NCBI GenBank assembly: GCA_905221065.1
Contig: CAJNBS010000017.1
Span: 1 to 41,072, forward strand
Source: a bacterium
GTDB taxonomy: Bacteria; Bacillota; Bacilli; Lactobacillales; Streptococcaceae
Direction of reading: 5' to 3'
Length of the DNA stretch: 41,072 nucleotides
The notes under the pieces were generated by a model. The model did no database searches and was not told the origin of the DNA. It worked only from the letters and a program-made list of their open reading frames with translations. Positions 41,003-41,072 of this stretch are shown piece after piece (the stretch's first letter is position 1; the number at the start of each line of letters is the position of its first letter). The position numbers were made by a program, and so were the translations under genes.

Positions 41003-41072
41003 TGGCGCGAGACGGAATCGAACCGCCGACACATGGAGCTTCAATCCATTGCTCTACCAACTGAGCTACCGA
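41003..41072 (-). tRNA. tRNA-Phe (GAA), 5' end cut by the window edge
   Basis: The anticodon stem ATGGA/TCCAT with loop TTGAAGC gives GAA; the D arm TAGCTCAGTTGGTAGAGCA and T arm GGCGGTTCGATTCCGTC are complete. The first bases of the acceptor stem lie beyond position 41072. Confidence 0.93.

Noticed and set aside
40496..41044. Open frames on both strands across the tRNA cluster
   Set aside because: The sequence folds into six tRNAs; the frames have no protein meaning.

Overview
The window looks like chromosomal DNA of a low-GC Firmicute of the Streptococcus mitis/pneumoniae group. The gene order (comX, nusG, secE, rpmG, pbp2a, gap, adhE, tkt, khpB/jag, yidC, rnpA, ackA, comG pilus operon, nagA, tgt, pcp, thrC) is the familiar pneumococcal one, and most proteins read as close relatives of pneumococcal proteins. 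From memory, the ComX and ComGC C-termini and the genes between gap and adhE differ from reference pneumococci. A non-pneumococcal mitis-group strain is therefore my best guess, but this is inference without a database search.

Layout. Almost everything is on the minus strand; only a pseudouridine synthase (3978-4853) and a DUF975-type membrane protein (31538-32395) are on plus. Bases 1-1643 hold comX and the rpmG-secE-nusG operon. 1696-6047 holds pbp2a, the pseudouridine synthase and gap. 6109-9192 is an accessory-looking module: a MacB/FtsX-type ABC permease and ATPase plus an XRE/TPR (TprA/PlcR-like, RRNPP-type) regulator. 9316-15548 holds adhE with a Rex box on its start site, a MORN-repeat protein, a low-molecular-weight tyrosine phosphatase, yajC and transketolase. 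15665-19854 holds a conserved unknown gene, khpB/jag, yidC, rnpA and ackA. 19904-25245 holds two methyltransferases and the seven overlapping genes of the competence pilus (comGA-GG/cglA-G) behind a ComX box. 25321-33979 holds a DUF1033 gene, a zinc alcohol dehydrogenase, nagA with a NagR-like operator, an OatA/Adr-type peptidoglycan O-acetyltransferase, tgt, DUF975, pcp, and a DUF1304/MarR pair with a tandem operator. 33980-40463 holds a BOX repeat, a secreted LysM protein, a HAD phosphatase, a MATE exporter, thrC and a GCS2-type ligase. 40570-41072 is a tRNA cluster (Leu, Gln, His, Trp, Tyr, partial Phe).

How it works together. The window carries both the alternative competence sigma factor (comX, with a ComE-like site) and one of its main targets, the DNA-uptake pilus operon (with a cin-box). 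Sugar and fermentation genes (gap, adhE, tkt, ackA, nagA) carry recognisable Rex, CcpA and NagR type sites. Cell-envelope genes (pbp2a, khpB, yidC, oatA/adr, LysM protein) are scattered through the window.

Most notable pattern. Five genes have an extended -10 promoter whose hexamer lies exactly six bases before the ATG, with no usable ribosome-binding site: pbp2a, the pseudouridine synthase, both methyltransferases and the DUF975 gene. This predicts leaderless mRNAs. The second point of interest is the ABC transporter/XRE-TPR module, whose transporter transcript begins with a foldable leader and an 18-codon mini-ORF. I found no CRISPR array, insertion sequence or prophage.
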